From: Plumapathes pennacea
Lineage: Eukaryota > Cnidaria > Anthozoa > Antipatharia > Myriopathidae
Length of the DNA: 64,000 nt
Assembly (NCBI GenBank): GCA_964036295.1
Contig: OZ038462.1
Span: forward strand, 8,387,267 to 8,451,266
Reading direction: 5' to 3'
Below the pieces are notes generated by a model, which worked only from the letters and a program-made list of their open reading frames with translations, did not search any database and had not been told where the DNA came from. The first letter of the stretch is position 1. Every line of letters begins with the position of its first letter. Positions 44,336 through 57,362 of the stretch are shown one piece after another. The position numbers were made by a program, and so were the translations under genes.

Positions 44336-44480
44336 GAATTGCGAGGAAAACAACTGCACTGACGTAGCAAAGTAGAAAAGTGAGAATAAAATGGCGGCTT
44401 CCACTTTAAAGAAAAAAAGATGTTGTTCCAGCAAATCACGTGTAAGGGAAGCCAAGAGCTTCGTAATAAAAACACATTTA
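44336..44480 (+). promoter_or_regulatory. 3' UTR and poly(A) signal of copy 1
   Basis: AATAAA at 44465-44470, 130 nt after the stop, is conserved in copy 2 (60326-60331). An extra AATAAA at 44385-44390 is changed to AACAAA in copy 2. Confidence 0.55.
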
Positions 44481-44759
44481 CTTGATTACAAATATTTCGA
44501 ATGTTGCGGGAATGAAATAATATACAGGCTCACACTCTTTTAACTTCAATTAACTCTTTTGAGTGATCAACTTCAATTTCGCGCCTAAACTGAGTTTCAG
44601 AGTTATATCAGACAGTAAGGAGAACTTGGCTTTTGATAGCTTGCTCAGATGAAAGTTGATTGAGCTGCTAATTCTCATTATATTACTAAACATACATTTT
44701 TCGCAAATGGTTTAGAAAGAGCCATTGAAGCCCTGACTCATCCCCAGTTGTCTCTCTTA

Positions 44760-45370
44760 TCCGCGTGGGGGTGGGGGCGGGGGTTAGCTCGCGGGGAGTG
44801 ACGGGAAGGCGGAAAGGTGGCGTGGGGGACGACGGGAATACCAGCATTTGCAGACAGTTTGCTGTCTGCAAATGTTTGTTTGGTGTGACTGGTAAAAGCA
44901 AAATAACCGGTTGGAATTCATTTCCTGCTGTGTAGTAAAGCCGAGGTAAACAAAACTACTTACCAGCCTAATGCTGTCTTTATATGGTCCTTTCTTCATG
45001 ACCTCGTTTCCATGTGACATTGCAATCGTAAATTTGAATCCAACTGACCTATGGTTAACCAAGTTAAAAAATTATATGATCCTTTGCGCGCGTACTTGTA
45101 TCTACTGAAGTGAAACAACTATCGTTATGCACGAGGTTCGATACAGTCCGTGTCGTCCTTCATTACGCCGTTTTTTTCTCAAAGAATTACCCAGACTAAC
45201 AGATCTTTTATTGTTTTAATGGTGAAAATAACAAAAGACCGTTCTAATACGACTTGATTTATCAAGCTACGAGGCGTTTGAAAGATTTGCTGGGCTCTTC
45301 ATTCCTGTTTGTACTTTTTGACCGCTGATTGGATGACGATATTCAATATACCTTATATGGTAGCCTTTGC
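44760..45370. other. Segment present only in the copy-1 3' flank
   Basis: Copy 2 jumps from TCTCTCTTATC (about 60620) directly to sequence matching 45372. The copy-1 insert starts with a G-rich block and includes a perfect hairpin at 44845-44874 (13-bp arms, CATTTGCAGACAG, 4-base loop). No terminal repeats were found. Confidence 0.5.
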
Positions 45371-45596
45371 AATGTATGGACAGAGCACAATCTGGGGACT
45401 AGAGCTCATACCCCAAGTTTGTTCTGATTATACATTCAGCTCCCGATTGGTCAAATCACTGACAAATAACAGGATGACACACATGGCAAATTAAAATCTT
45501 CGAACTAAGATCCTGTTTATGTGGAGTAAAGTTGTCCCGGGGACCCAAGTCACCCTGGGCGCGCTAACTATTCATACATTTCTTTATAAATCAAAG

Positions 45597-46515
45597 CGAG
45601 ACTTTTGCATGAGGTGTCCCTTGCCCAAAAAGGTCACCCCGCCCCCCTCCCCCCGAGACAATTTGTGGTTTCTCGAGTAAACGGGGTCAGCTCTCGGCTT
45701 TAAACATAAGGTGCTTGTGATCGATACCTTTGCAATATTAAACATCGTGTCGCACTGCGTCATATTAAAGCTGTTTGAAGAAAATGAGCACAGTGGATTC
45801 CGGATGTTACGGACACCATCCGGGTGTTCGTAAAACCAGTGTGCACTGTATTTAGTTTGCCTCAAAATGAATCGGTCAGCTCATCCCGTATCAACGTATC
45901 TAACTTGCTTGCGTTTTCCTGATCGTGATCGCGATCGTGTTATGTGTTCAAATTTGGTGGTCAAAAAGATGCAATGCATTTTGATCAATGTTATTTTTTT
46001 TTTACACAAAACTGATTTTTCCGTTAGTGTTCGTGCGCATTCTCTTTCTCGCCGAGATGCAAAGCATTTCGATCAATGTTTTAGGATTGTTTCGTCGGAG
46101 GAATTTGTACAAAAGTGACATAATGTCTGCATGTCTCCCGCCCAATAGACCATGTCCGAGATACCTATTGCCTTTCTTTCAAAACGAGGCTCAGTGCGAA
46201 AATCTCCCCTCTGTGATATTTAGTTTCACTCAGCCAACGTTGAAAATTTTTCTTCTGCGTCACTAGCCATAAGTTAATAGCTACCTCAAGTGTAATAAAC
46301 CGGACAGGGAAGTCTGGTCTGACTGGAGTGCACCAGTATTACACTTTTCCCGTGATGCCGCTCTGTCGCGAAACTTATCCAGTCCCAGATCTCTCAATTT
46401 GTTCAGAAGTTTTCGACCTTGCGTACAGAATCTTACTTAAACTATGATACTTGTGCATGGGAAGTCGAGCACTGTTCCCAGTACAGTTACCCGTTGGGCA
46501 TCGACCGAACGTTTC
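45597..46515. repeat. 3' flank block shared with 63066-64000
   Basis: Starts GAGACTTTTGCATGAGGTGT in both places and is alignable to the right edge of the window (CCCAGTACAGTTACCCGTTG at 46477 and at the end). It shows that the duplicated unit extends beyond the window. ORFs inside are not conserved between the two blocks. Confidence 0.85.
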
Positions 46516-46728
46516 TTGCTATACCAGTGTCAATTTGCTAGCCCAATCATGACAATTTGTGCTAAACCGATGGCAAATTTTGCTTGCCTTAGTGCCGACG
46601 TTTTAAGCCCTGGATTCGCATATTTTCATTATCATGCTAACCTCAAGCTCATGAATTTTTCAAAAAAAAAAAAAAAAAAAAGTTTCGTTTTGAGACAGAA
46701 GCAACAGGCATCTTGGAAATGGCCAACG

Positions 46729-47289
46729 TTAATTGCCGTCAAAGTCAAGCTTCATCTCCGTAAACGTCTTCAAATAGCTTGACCAGCGGATTCCCTTTGA
46801 GCCCTTGCTCTGTCCGTATTGTCCGTTTAGGTTGGAGTGATAACATTGGTTGTACCACCAGGCGCCTTTGAAAGTCACAGCACAGTTTCCACCCGACTTG
46901 TCGTTATCTCTGTCCTTGGTAGAAAATTTCATGTTCTTGTGATACGACAACTTGTTTTCTGCCGACCCTGAATACGAGCCTACACTCAGCCTGTACAGCG
47001 ACTGCTCATCCCCAACACTGAAACTGCCATGCTTGGCAATTTTTGTACTTCCGGACCAAGAGGTCAATTCCACTCGCAGCTCGCTTGGTCTGCTGCCTGT
47101 CAAGCGGTGGATCTTATCGTTTCCTAACCAGAACTCGCCGGTCAGCTGTCCAAAGCCTGTTTTGTACTCACTCCATTTTCGATAGAGGTTTTCGGAGCCA
47201 TCTTGTCTTCTCTGGAACACTGTCCAGCCGCCTCCGTCGGTTGTCATGTAACATTAAACTGAGAAAGTTCCTTTGCCGTCAGGATCGAC
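46729..47289 (-). pseudogene. Fibrinogen-related domain, 5'-truncated and interrupted by a TAA
   Basis: An open 172-codon stretch (46729-47247) encodes most of a fibrinogen C-terminal globe: TTDGGGWTVFQRR, FWLGNDKIHRLT, the calcium-site region KDRDNDKSGGNC, and the GAWWYNQCYHSNLNG cysteine pair, ending TFTEMKLDFDGN. Reading upstream in the same frame gives DPDGKGTFSV, then TAA (minus codon at 47254-47256), then CYM where the family normally has a tyrosine and CDM. Before DPDG the sequence passes into the local repeat family at about 47290, so the start of the domain and any signal peptide are missing. Fibrinogen-related proteins in invertebrates are usually secreted lectins for glycan recognition. 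This one looks like a pseudogene or an exon cut off by rearrangement; a sequencing error at one base cannot be excluded. Confidence 0.8.
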
Positions 47290-49068
47290 ATCAACCTTCG
47301 TGCATTTGTAAAATGCAGCTGTAACAAATACAAAATTAAAAGAGAGGAATGTAACACGAGACCTGTTTACAATATCATTGCGGTTTTGTTCAAAGCGTGT
47401 TCAGTCATTTGTGACCAACAACCTCAATGCTCAGGACTACTTCGGTGCATTTTCTATTTATAATATAAAATTACCATTGCGCAGCAAAGAACTACATGAT
47501 CGAATGGAAAAAAAAAATTAACAAACACTGTATGATAAGCCGAAGCATTTTGACGGCTGTCAAAGGCTCGCCATGGTTGCTTCTTGTTTCTTTGCGGCGC
47601 CTTGACAATCACAATGCAGTGTTTTTTGCTCATACGTCAGTCAAACTCAAAACTCCCAGAGAGAGGTTTCTTTCACCAATTGCCATGATACCTACGCTTG
47701 GCTTTTAGGTGAAAACAATAATATGCTCGGCCCAGTTGGGCTCAGAAAAAAGAACAGGTGTACACTTGTGTAGTTTGACAAATATACCTGCCTTAGGGCC
47801 TCTTCATATGAGCCCGGTCGTGTGTTCATATGGGAAATTTTGGCCCGGGTAACCGAGATAGAGTGTCTCTAGTGCAAAAGTTTTTGCCAATTTTCCACTA
47901 ATGCCAAATTAAGAAGCAAGTACATTTCAAACTTGCATAGTTGAACATTTTCATCCCGGTTAACCGGGCTGGAGTGTTCATATGAGAAACGGGCCAGCCC
48001 GGTTAACCGAGATCCCGGTCGCAAAGACCGAAATCTCGGTTAACCGGGCTGGCCCGCCCTCTCATATGAACACATCGGACTATTTTTACAAAGGAAATAG
48101 TGGGAGGGCGAGATCTCGGTAACAGAGCTGGCCCGGTTGATCGGGCTCACATGAAGAGGCCCTTAGATCAACCTTTGTGCATTTGTAAAGAATCTTTTCG
48201 CTTGTATTTTATTCATTCAGCACTTGACTTTTGCGTGCTCGAACCTATCCTAACGACGTGGACCAAACATAAGGTTAGTTATATTAATATGCAACACACC
48301 TAGTTTATGGAAACCTTTAGTGAATCTTAGCAAAGCGCTAACCCAGAGGAAGGATTAACAAAGACCTTGATTCCTAAAATGATCAGTATTTGATCTTGTT
48401 TTCAAAGCGTGTTCAGTCCATTTGTGGCCAACAACCTCAATGCTCTGGACTATTTCGGCGTATCTTTTATTTACAATATACAATTACCATTGCGAAGCAA
48501 AGAACTACATGATCGAATGGGAAAAAATGTTTTTCAACAGGCACTGTATGATAAGCCAAAGCATTTTGACGATTGTCACAGGTTCGCCATGGTGCGTCTT
48601 TACGGCGCCTTCACACACTGCTTTCACGTGAACGCTACGCAAACAAATTGCAGTGTATTTTTACTTACACGTCAGTCAAACTCCAACGTCCTAGAGGGTG
48701 GTTCCTTTTACCAATTGCCATGATACCTACGCTTGGCTTTTGGGTGGTGAAAACAATCATATGCTCGGCCCAGTTGGGCCCAGAAAAAAAAACAGGTATA
48801 TGTGGTTTGACAAATATACCTGCCATAGATCAACCTTTGTGCATTTATAAAGAATCTTTTCGCTCGTATTTTATTCATTCAGCACTTGACTTTTGCGCGC
48901 TCAGACCTATCCTAACGACACGGACCAAGCAAAAGGTTAGTAATATTAATATGCTACACACCTAGTTTATGGAAACCTTAATGAGTCTTAGCAAAGCGCT
49001 AATCCAGAGGAAGGAATAACAAAGACCTAGATTCCTAAAATGATCAGTATTTGCTCTTTTTTGACTAT
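47289..49068. repeat. Second cluster of the 0.67-kb repeat, upstream of gene copy 2
   Basis: Units begin CAAAGCGTGTTCAG at 47391 and 48403, after a partial unit joined to the fibrinogen-like sequence. The first unit is interrupted by a 367-bp MITE. Block order is as in 27347-30060. Confidence 0.85.
47796..48162. mobile_element. PIF/Harbinger-like MITE with TTA target duplication
   Basis: The left end GGGCCTCTTCATATGAGCCC is matched by the right end GGGCTCACATGAAGAGGCCC. TTA flanks both sides (47793-47795 and 48163-48165). In other units of the same repeat the site reads CTGCCTTAGATCAAC without an insert (27410 and 29160 regions), proving the insertion and its 3-bp duplication. A TTA/TAA duplication is typical of PIF/Harbinger. 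The inside holds several copies of CCCGGTTAACCG-type motifs in both orientations. Confidence 0.9.
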
Positions 49069-50191
49069 TTCTGACGTGTGAGGATTATTAAAGTATTTCA
49101 TGTAATAGGCATCAAAAAGTTTTCTTTCATTAACATGCAACAACTAACATTGTTACAAGTTGTTTGTGCTTTACAAAGATATACATACATGACTGTAGCT
49201 AGAAAAAAAATCCCCTGACGCCGATAGATGAAGCCAACTCATGACGAAGATATCGTTTGACATTGTCAGGATAGGCTCCGGTCGCACTTGTAACTTTGAC
49301 GACATTAATATCGACATTTGCATCATTTGAAGTGCAAACAGCGCTTGTCACCAGAAATACATGTCAGCAAGTTGCTACCAAACTTGAAGAAGCCGTCGTA
49401 TTGCTCTCGATGCCGAGTTATTACCGAGTTATTATTTTAGTGTACCGGGCCTTTATTCACCACTCAACAAAAACTAATGTCATATTTCGGGTGTTACTAA
49501 TGATTAGTTGTTTCGTTGTTTCATTTTTTCCGTGTTTTAGTAACACCCCATCTTTTTAATTATTTTGGGTTATTGTTCCTCCTACACGAATTTTTTTTTT
49601 ATCACACGTGTCCTTGTAGGTGTAATCTCATGCGTGATATTTTTTCGAAATGTTTTGACACTCATGTTTCAAAACCCAGACCTTGGACAAGTTATGACCA
49701 TCCTATAACAGCCCCCTCCCCCTTCCAAGCAGGATTTTGAGGAACCCACGAGGCCAAGTAATTTTGTCCAAAAAAGTGTTTCTTAAAAAGCCCCCCGGTT
49801 GGTAGTCTGCTCGCAACCGTTTGGCGGTCGCAACACCTTGTGCCCGGGGGGGGGGGGGGGGGCACAAGGTGTTGCGACCACAAAAACGGCTGCGAGCAGA
49901 CTACCCGGATGGCCCCCAGGCCAATCCAATATTTTGCTTCCCGACAAAATAAGAAACAGCATAATAATGAACCGCAAACAGTACTTTGGGGCCGTAGTAA
50001 ACTAATTTTCCTCTCAAATGTGTCGGGATGGAACTCCGGAAAACCTGAAAATGGGGGTGGTTAATGCACTAGTCAATTGAAACTCCGCCCCCTCCCTTCC
50101 CCCGGGACATACCAGGGAATTTGTGGAAACTGATGTTCTTTATGTCTTCTCGTTTCTGGTTCGCTGTCTAGGGGCTCGCGCGTGTAACAGA
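49069..50191. other. 5' flank of gene copy 2
   Basis: Counterpart of 30061-31207. It contains the guanine-loop palindrome at 49802-49904 and no gene. Confidence 0.6.
49802..49904. repeat. Palindrome with poly-G loop, copy 2
   Basis: Same arms as 30801-30916. The loop is an uninterrupted guanine run (about 49845-49862), shorter than in copy 1. Confidence 0.85.
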
Positions 50192-50810
50192 ATGAAGTCC
50201 TTTTTGGTGTTACTGGGATGTTTGTTGGCGGTGCACAACAGTTGTGCCTTCACGTTTGAGGATGGTGAGTTTTGCGTTGTATATATTTTATTCCTAAATT
50301 TAAGGGTCTTACATATGTTAAAGTGCTACTCCGATCAGATCGGTCAATATTTTATTGTTTCTGCCAAATCGGTAGTTAACAACTTATATTAAAAGATCAC
50401 CAAGGTGCATTGTCACACGATGAAAGAAAGTGAACTTTTTCTGCGTTTGAAATCTTTGTATTTCCCCGCCGCCACGTCACTGCGATCAGGGGCCGCTAGT
50501 TCACCAAACTTGCGTACGAACAAAATTGTTCGTAAGTATGACTTTCACATCGTAAGTTCGACTTACGCGTACTATCTCGCTCAAGATAGTTAGCGTAAGT
50601 CATTGTTCTGATGCACAAGTCAAACTAACGAACACTTTTGTTCGCACGCAAGTTTGGTGAATACGGCCGCTGTTGGCCAGTTTCAGTTGTGACGTCATCT
50701 TCTCCAGTCGCGGCAACTCATATAGCTAGTTGCTCAAACGAACTTCGAAATTCGTCATTGGATGAACTTCTAACGGTATTTTTAGCTTCATCTCCATTAA
50801 TAATCATTTT

Positions 50811-50812
<2 letters not shown>

Positions 50813-50900
<88 letters not shown>

Positions 50901-50912
50901 TGATGATGATGA
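50813..50912. repeat. AAT/GAT microsatellite in intron 1 of copy 2
   Basis: About 28 AAT units followed by five GAT units, expanded relative to copy 1. It yields an artificial polyasparagine ORF. Confidence 0.95.
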
Positions 50913-51165
50913 TTATATTCAAGTGTCTGAATTTTTTAGCGTTGACAAACTAATTGGGGACACTATACTATCTAACCTTGTCTGACTAATATATTGAAAT
51001 GTTAAAATTACAACATATTAAATGCTAAAATACATGTGATAAAATACTAAACTACAATATGCTTATCTTCGCGTCCATTCCTTATGCTTATGTCACCACT
51101 GTCGCTCTCTTATGCTCATTCTTGCGTCGTACGTGTAAACCAGCCTTCAGGGTTTTGACGCAGGG

Positions 51166-51402
51166 CGCAGAGTTCGCTCTCTTACCATTATGCAAAACCC
51201 TATACGTTGACCTACATCAATGATACCGCAAGACGATTTCATCGCGGGCGCGCGAAAGCACACGCGCGTATTACTGACATGACGCGTACTAAATGTCTTG
51301 TACGCATGCCTTCGCACGCCCGCAATGCAATCGTCCTGCGGTATCCTTCATGTGGGTCAATATATATGGCTTTACATGATGAAATACAAGCGAACTCCTC
51401 TG
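51166..51402. mobile_element. MITE-like inverted repeat in intron 1 of copy 2
   Basis: The arms pair through GGCGCAGAGTTCGCT / AGCGAACTCCTCTGCGCC and GATACCGCAAGACGAT / ATCGTCCTGCGGTATC. Only a related half lies in copy 1, and in a different intron (about 32412-32530, intron 2), so the two are separate insertions of one family. Confidence 0.7.
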
Positions 51403-51980
51403 CGCCCTGTGGATTTAACTACCGATTAGTGTTAAGCGAGTCGTGGGGGAGGAGGGGCGCGTCCCTGGTTTTCAGCAACTCTTTAGAGGAATGGATTGTT
51501 ATGTTTAAGAAATGCTTGTGGTATGGAGTTGCTTAGTTTAATTTCTAAAATAAACGACTTTCAGTCTCAGCGGGGCAGGATATTGCATCTAAATTCTGAA
51601 AGCTTTTTTGGCGGAGTATGTCCCTCTTAAAATTATTATCCTTGTCAAATTGGCTTACACCAACCTTCTTTTCTTTACTTGGTCTGATATTTCTTCTCTG
51701 CTGTTCTGATTTTTCTGGCCAGGTGTTGTGTATGGAGCCCTGCAACACAAGGAGAGTGGAAAATGCATCAATTTCCGCCCTGGCGGGGCGTGTTCTGCTT
51801 ATTACCGCGGATCCAGAAGACCATGTGCTGATAATGTGGCACACCTGGAAGACAACTGCAATAGCATGAGGTTGAGGCTCGAATTAGACGGAAAAATTAA
51901 AGAACAGTCTGCAAGATGGAATTGCTTTCGTCGCTGGTATTTAGAAGATCTTTACAAGGTGGGGAACTTGACATGTGTTA

Positions 51981-52081
51981 CGGTTTTCAGATAATAAGTG
52001 CCATCAATGCAATAAGTGCTATTGTTTTTATTGAATGTACTTCTTTGGTTTTGATTTTCAACAATCACTATCTGAAAACCG
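51981..52081. mobile_element. Internally deleted MITE in intron 2 of copy 2
   Basis: The same ends and position as 32321-33323 in copy 1 but only 101 bp long. Intron 2 is therefore 171 bp instead of about 1.07 kb. Confidence 0.7.
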
Positions 52082-53479
52082 CTCTACACCGAAGATGAAA
52101 AATAACCGTGTCTAAACTTCCTTATACAGGCATCGTGTAGTTTACGTTCTCCCTTCACAGAAATCAATATCATTACTTCCGTGGACTCCAAAGGTGTCGT
52201 TTTATTCAACAACGGTCAACACTGTCTTGGTTTGAAGTCAACCAGCCAAACGCTTCCGGCCAGCGCTCAGATGAAAGTCAAGGAAAAGTCTGGACAGACG
52301 TGCGCAAGTAGTAGATATTATTATCGATTGCTAGGTGAGTAGGTGGAAAGCAAAACAGTCCCTTCTTAGGCGTGCTCCTGACCGTAAACCGACGGGAGAA
52401 TGAGTCCGAGGTTTTTCGTGCTTCGACTCGGACCTATTCTCCTCGCGTGACGCTCGTTCTCCCCAGACCAGGTGGGTTCGTTTTGCGCTCGCTCGATTTA
52501 GCGCAATGTTAAAACGAACCGTTTCTGCACTCTAGTTAGTAGGATGAAATACAAACAAAATCTCCCTTAAGAAATGCCTTGCAAATTAAGCCTATGTTTG
52601 TATAGCAAAAGGATGTCCCGAGGACCCGAGGCAGGGCGACTAACTGTTCAATATTACATTCAGTTATAAATCGAAGTGAGCCTTTCCTGCAAGTAGTTTT
52701 CTGTATTCAAAATTAAATAAATCTGTCGCATCAATGTGCTTTCCATTTCAAGAGTGATCAACTTCAAATTCAATTTCTCTCTCAGTTTCTCACCAGAAAT
52801 ATATCACACAGTGTATGGAAAACTTGACTTTTGATAACTTGCTCAGATAAAAACTATAAATGCCCACAACACATCACTCATACAATTTGTTCTTACAATT
52901 TATTCTTTGATTTCCACTACTTATCAAAGTTGTTATTCTTCAGCTCGCGGTATGTCCTGGTTTGCTTTTGATTCTCCCCGTGCACCTGGACAAATCGAAC
53001 TGGACCAAGATTACTGCAGCGCTTATATAAACAGAAGGCTTTGTACAGAAAAAGAAGTTTGCCCAAAATGTCCTGGACACCAGAGTGCAGCCGGGGTTAC
53101 CGGGGAAAGTCCTAATAAGGCGCTGCTCGTGGCGGGAAAAACATTCTTGGTAGCTGCGACTTGCAAAAAACGAACACTGTCGCAACTTTCAGGGTGGACC
53201 GTTAACGGTGTTTTGTGTTGTCCTAATGATGAATTTCCAAGTCCCAAGGAATTTATCAACGACGGTAAGCTGCGTGCAAACAAGATCTTTTCTTACTTTT
53301 TTTCTGTTATTGGTCACCTAAAGTAACTACAAACTGAGCTAATTTAGTTAGATGACGCTAAATAAACTTCAATATAAGATGGTCATAACTAATCCGAAAA
53401 AAAGAGATAACAAGTCCAAATTCCAAATAAAAACAAAATAGAATAAAAATCACGAAATCCTCTTCACAACGTGACTGCA

Positions 53480-53890
53480 CTACTGTTAGAATGTGTTCTT
53501 TGAGAGTTACCTTTGAGTGACACCCTTAGGTTTCATTTGACAGTTCAAGAGTTAAAAATGAACACTGCTGTTACAGTATCGCCCGCAGGTAAAAGTGAAT
53601 GACCCGCGCAAATCCCGGGGGTGGTTTGCGGGTTCCCGCAAACGACCTGTAGATCGTGTACATCCCACAGGTTCCGCCCGTTTGTACTCGTTGAGAGCTT
53701 TCATTTAGTACAGTCACACCTTTAGGTTTCAGTTGACAGTTTAGGAGTTGGAAGTGAACACTGCTATTAGAATGTACTCAAAGAGAGCTTTCATTTGAGT
53801 GGTCACATCTTTAGGTTTCATTTGACAGTTCAAAAGTTAGAAGCAATACTGCTGTTAGAATGTACTCATGGCGAGCTTTCATTTGAGCCA
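53480..53890. repeat. 89-bp satellite in intron 4 of copy 2, about 4 units
   Basis: The same unit as 34750-36045, but with about ten fewer copies. The first diverged units are shared, so the difference arose within the homogenised part. Confidence 0.9.
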
Positions 53891-56800
53891 TTTGGCACTG
53901 CACCCTGTGTGCTAAGGTAAATCAAAATTCAAAATGTACAGTATTTCTTATGATTCATCTTTTGCAGGTCATGGTTACTTCATGCATAGAAGCGGAAAGT
54001 GTGTTCATGTCATCAACCAGAAACTTGTTCTGAAAAGCAACTGCACGGGACAAACTGCTTTGATGCACTGGTCGAGCGAGGGTAGGATCACGCACAATGA
54101 TGAATGTATAGTGGACCCTACTCTGGGAAAGTGTCCTCCGTAAGTTCTGCTACAGTATGTGATCATACGATCTGTAAATCAACTTTTGTCATCTGAGTTG
54201 CTCAATCTATCAGTAGCAAGTTCTCTTTACTGTATGACATACTGTTCACAGTATTAACTCCCCCCCCCCCCCCTCCCATCTTTACCACTTCACACAGATT
54301 TACTCCTGACTTCATCCACTTCTGCAATATTATTTTCCCCTTCAGACTGTCACAAGAAATACATGTAATAGTTATGGAGAATTTGCCATGTGATATAAGC
54401 GTGCTCACATTAAAGCTGATCAAACTAATCAGTTTCTGTCACTCATACGTTTTCTTCTTGAATGGTTGGGAGAGTTTGTGTTCTGAACTTAGGGTGAAAG
54501 AGTTAAATTCAAACACAAACTCCATGGTAAATAATGATACGGTTCATTATATCACAGTGTTAATTTTATGCTTCAGGAATACAGCAGATATACTTATCTT
54601 GAACATGAACAAGACTGTTTCTGATGGAAGCAGTTTTCTGTTTGGTACACTTCAAAATAATATTATTACTGTCCTGGATACAAGCCTACTCAGCTAAAAG
54701 GTCCATCAAAACTCCTTACGGAGCCAAGCTGAGTTTATAATCCCAGGGATCATAACTGGGACTTTACAGAATTGTCAAGGTTCATCACTCATTGAAATGC
54801 TTTAATGGTTTGAGTTGGTTTCAAACTGGTTAAAACAGGTTTTCACAACCACTGATACATGGTCAGTCTCAAAACAAGAGAATTTCTGAACATTGCAGTT
54901 AGATATATTTGAATAAACATTATCTATGTAAGGAGTGTACAGTACATGTATGCAGATTTTGTGAACCTTTTTAGCAGGAATAAATGAGTGAGATAATTTA
55001 TTGTCTGTCCTTAGTTTCCAGTTCACGGAAGTCAACTCTCTACAAGATGTTCTTACCAGTAAGTGCCTGGTACCTAATCTTGATTCTGAGCAAGATCAAC
55101 TGGATCCCCCAGAGGACACTGAATTAGCTGAGAAAGCACAGTGCGGAAAATCGTTTTCCAGTTTTGCATTCAAAAGTAAGTGAAAGAAAGAGAGACGAAG
55201 GTCATACACAGTAATTATTTACCAACAATATTCGTATGTATCTTCAGTACTTTATAATGACTGTAAAGCAAAGAGGATTCGTACCTTCTCCTAAACTGGT
55301 GGCAATTCCAATGCCCACCAAATCAACTGTGTTCTTCATTTACTTTTGTCCATGGAGCTGCAGAAGAAAATAATACATCCTCAACACATCTTTTCTGTTT
55401 TTTTTTTTTTTGTTTTAATTTGTTTTTGTTTGTTTTTGTTTTTTGTTTTTTGCTCCATTTAACTCTAAGGAATTTAAATGGTTCTGAAGGTAATTTGTTT
55501 GATGCAAAATATTAAATTTGCTGGTTTTCTATTTTGCAGAGCTCAAGGGATTCATTAAGCATTCAAGCACTAAATGTATTGGAGTGAATGGAGATAAACT
55601 GGTGCTCCAGTCCTTGTGTGACTCTGGTGAACAAGTGTTTTACAAAGGGGGATACTCGTCTCAACTGATTCATGTAGTCAGTGGAAAGTGTGTCAAAGAA
55701 CCTGAAACAAATGACACGGTTAGTGGTCATGAACTACAGTATTTGTCCTGTTCAAACCACAGAAATTTTTCCTGAATCTTATTTACTGGAGAATACAATA
55801 TCAGTTCCTACGAGAACTACAATAGAATGCTAGTCGACTGTGAGAATTTTAAATTAATGTCAAGTTGACTCTGTTTTAGGCACCAGACCATTTTTATAGA
55901 AAGAGCTAAGTTGTGGGGGAGGTATGTGCCTCCCCAAAAGGTATGGTCGTCAAGCATTTTGGTCTAAAATTGGGTATATATTAATTTTGCCTCTTTGGTC
56001 TGGTATTGCAAAAGGTAGTAGGTTTTGGTCTTCAGGTATTAACTAACCTTTGGGATACAGGTCTGGGAGATAGAGATGATCAGGACAATGAGATCTTAAC
56101 ATTAATTACTGGCTTTTTTTTCTGCTGTGCAAATGCCCAGGGGAGGGGGGGAGGGGGGTACTCCTCAAAATTTTGAGTGGGAGTGTGCCACCAGGGACTG
56201 AAAACCCTTACCTATTTCAGACCAAAATTTGCAATTTTCAACCCTATTTCAGACCAAAATAAACAATTCTCGACCCTATTTCAGACCAAACTGTGCAATT
56301 TTCGACCATTTTCAGACTAAAATGCGCAATTTTGGACCCTGTTTCAGAAAAAAGTATTAAATTCCAGAGCAGATTTTCTTTACTATTTTTTTTTTCTCCT
56401 ACCCTATTCCAGAGCAGATTTTCTTTACTTTTACCGTGTCCAATACCGCATGTTCAGGAATTTACACCACATTTTCTATTTAAAGGTGCTGACTCTGACG
56501 ACAGAATGTAAAACCAAGGGTGCCTTGTTCACTTACGACGGCACATCTCTCCGTTATGGAGATAACAAGTGCGTTCAGCCACAAAACGGTGGAGCCAGTC
56601 CCGCAGAAGGAGAGAAGCTTGTCATACAGACAGGGTGTTCTGGTTCTGCTTCGACTTTCCAGTTTGCTGGTAAGTTCATGAAACGTAGGTACAGGCTGCT
56701 TGGGTATTTTGCTCGTGCAAAAATATTCATTTCTGAGGCATACACCCTGGGTTTAACCTTCTTGAGTTCTTGATGAACTCAAAGCATTGAAAAAAAAAAC

Positions 56801-57362
56801 TCACTATTTCTATCTTGCTCTTCTCCTTCACCATCTAGGCTCCTTGAATCGCTCTTTTCATTCATTTCTGCTGCGGTGTGTTTTTGTTCCGCCATCTTTC
56901 TTTTACTGGTACTCAGTTTCCTCTCTTTCCCACGTTTTCAACAAACTCGACCCCAGGGCCCAACGGCCTACTACATATCAAGGATGGCAAAATGTTGCCC
57001 GAAATGTGCCGAAAATTACATTTTATGCATGTGCTTAAGCCTAGCCAGTGTACAAAACACTCAGGTGAATGGTCGAAACGTCACCTATCACAACAACAGT
57101 CTTTCTGAAGACTACTCTTACCCGGAAGATCATACTAAACAAACAACTGATACACCTGGGTTCAAAATTATTCAAACGCTGTTATTGCCAATTAAACGTA
57201 GATCAGGTAAAAATTAGATCCATTCGGCAAGGCCCAAAAACCTTCGTTTGAGCGCGCACTTAAAAGCAGCGCAGCCACATATACATGTCATCATAATCCT
57301 GGCGGAAAGATCTCGTGGATCTTAGCATAGTAAATATAAAAGAACTCTTTTATTCATCACAG

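Noticed and set aside
46952-47185. Plus-strand ORFs opposite the fibrinogen-like domain
   Set aside because: Shadows of a domain clearly readable on the minus strand.
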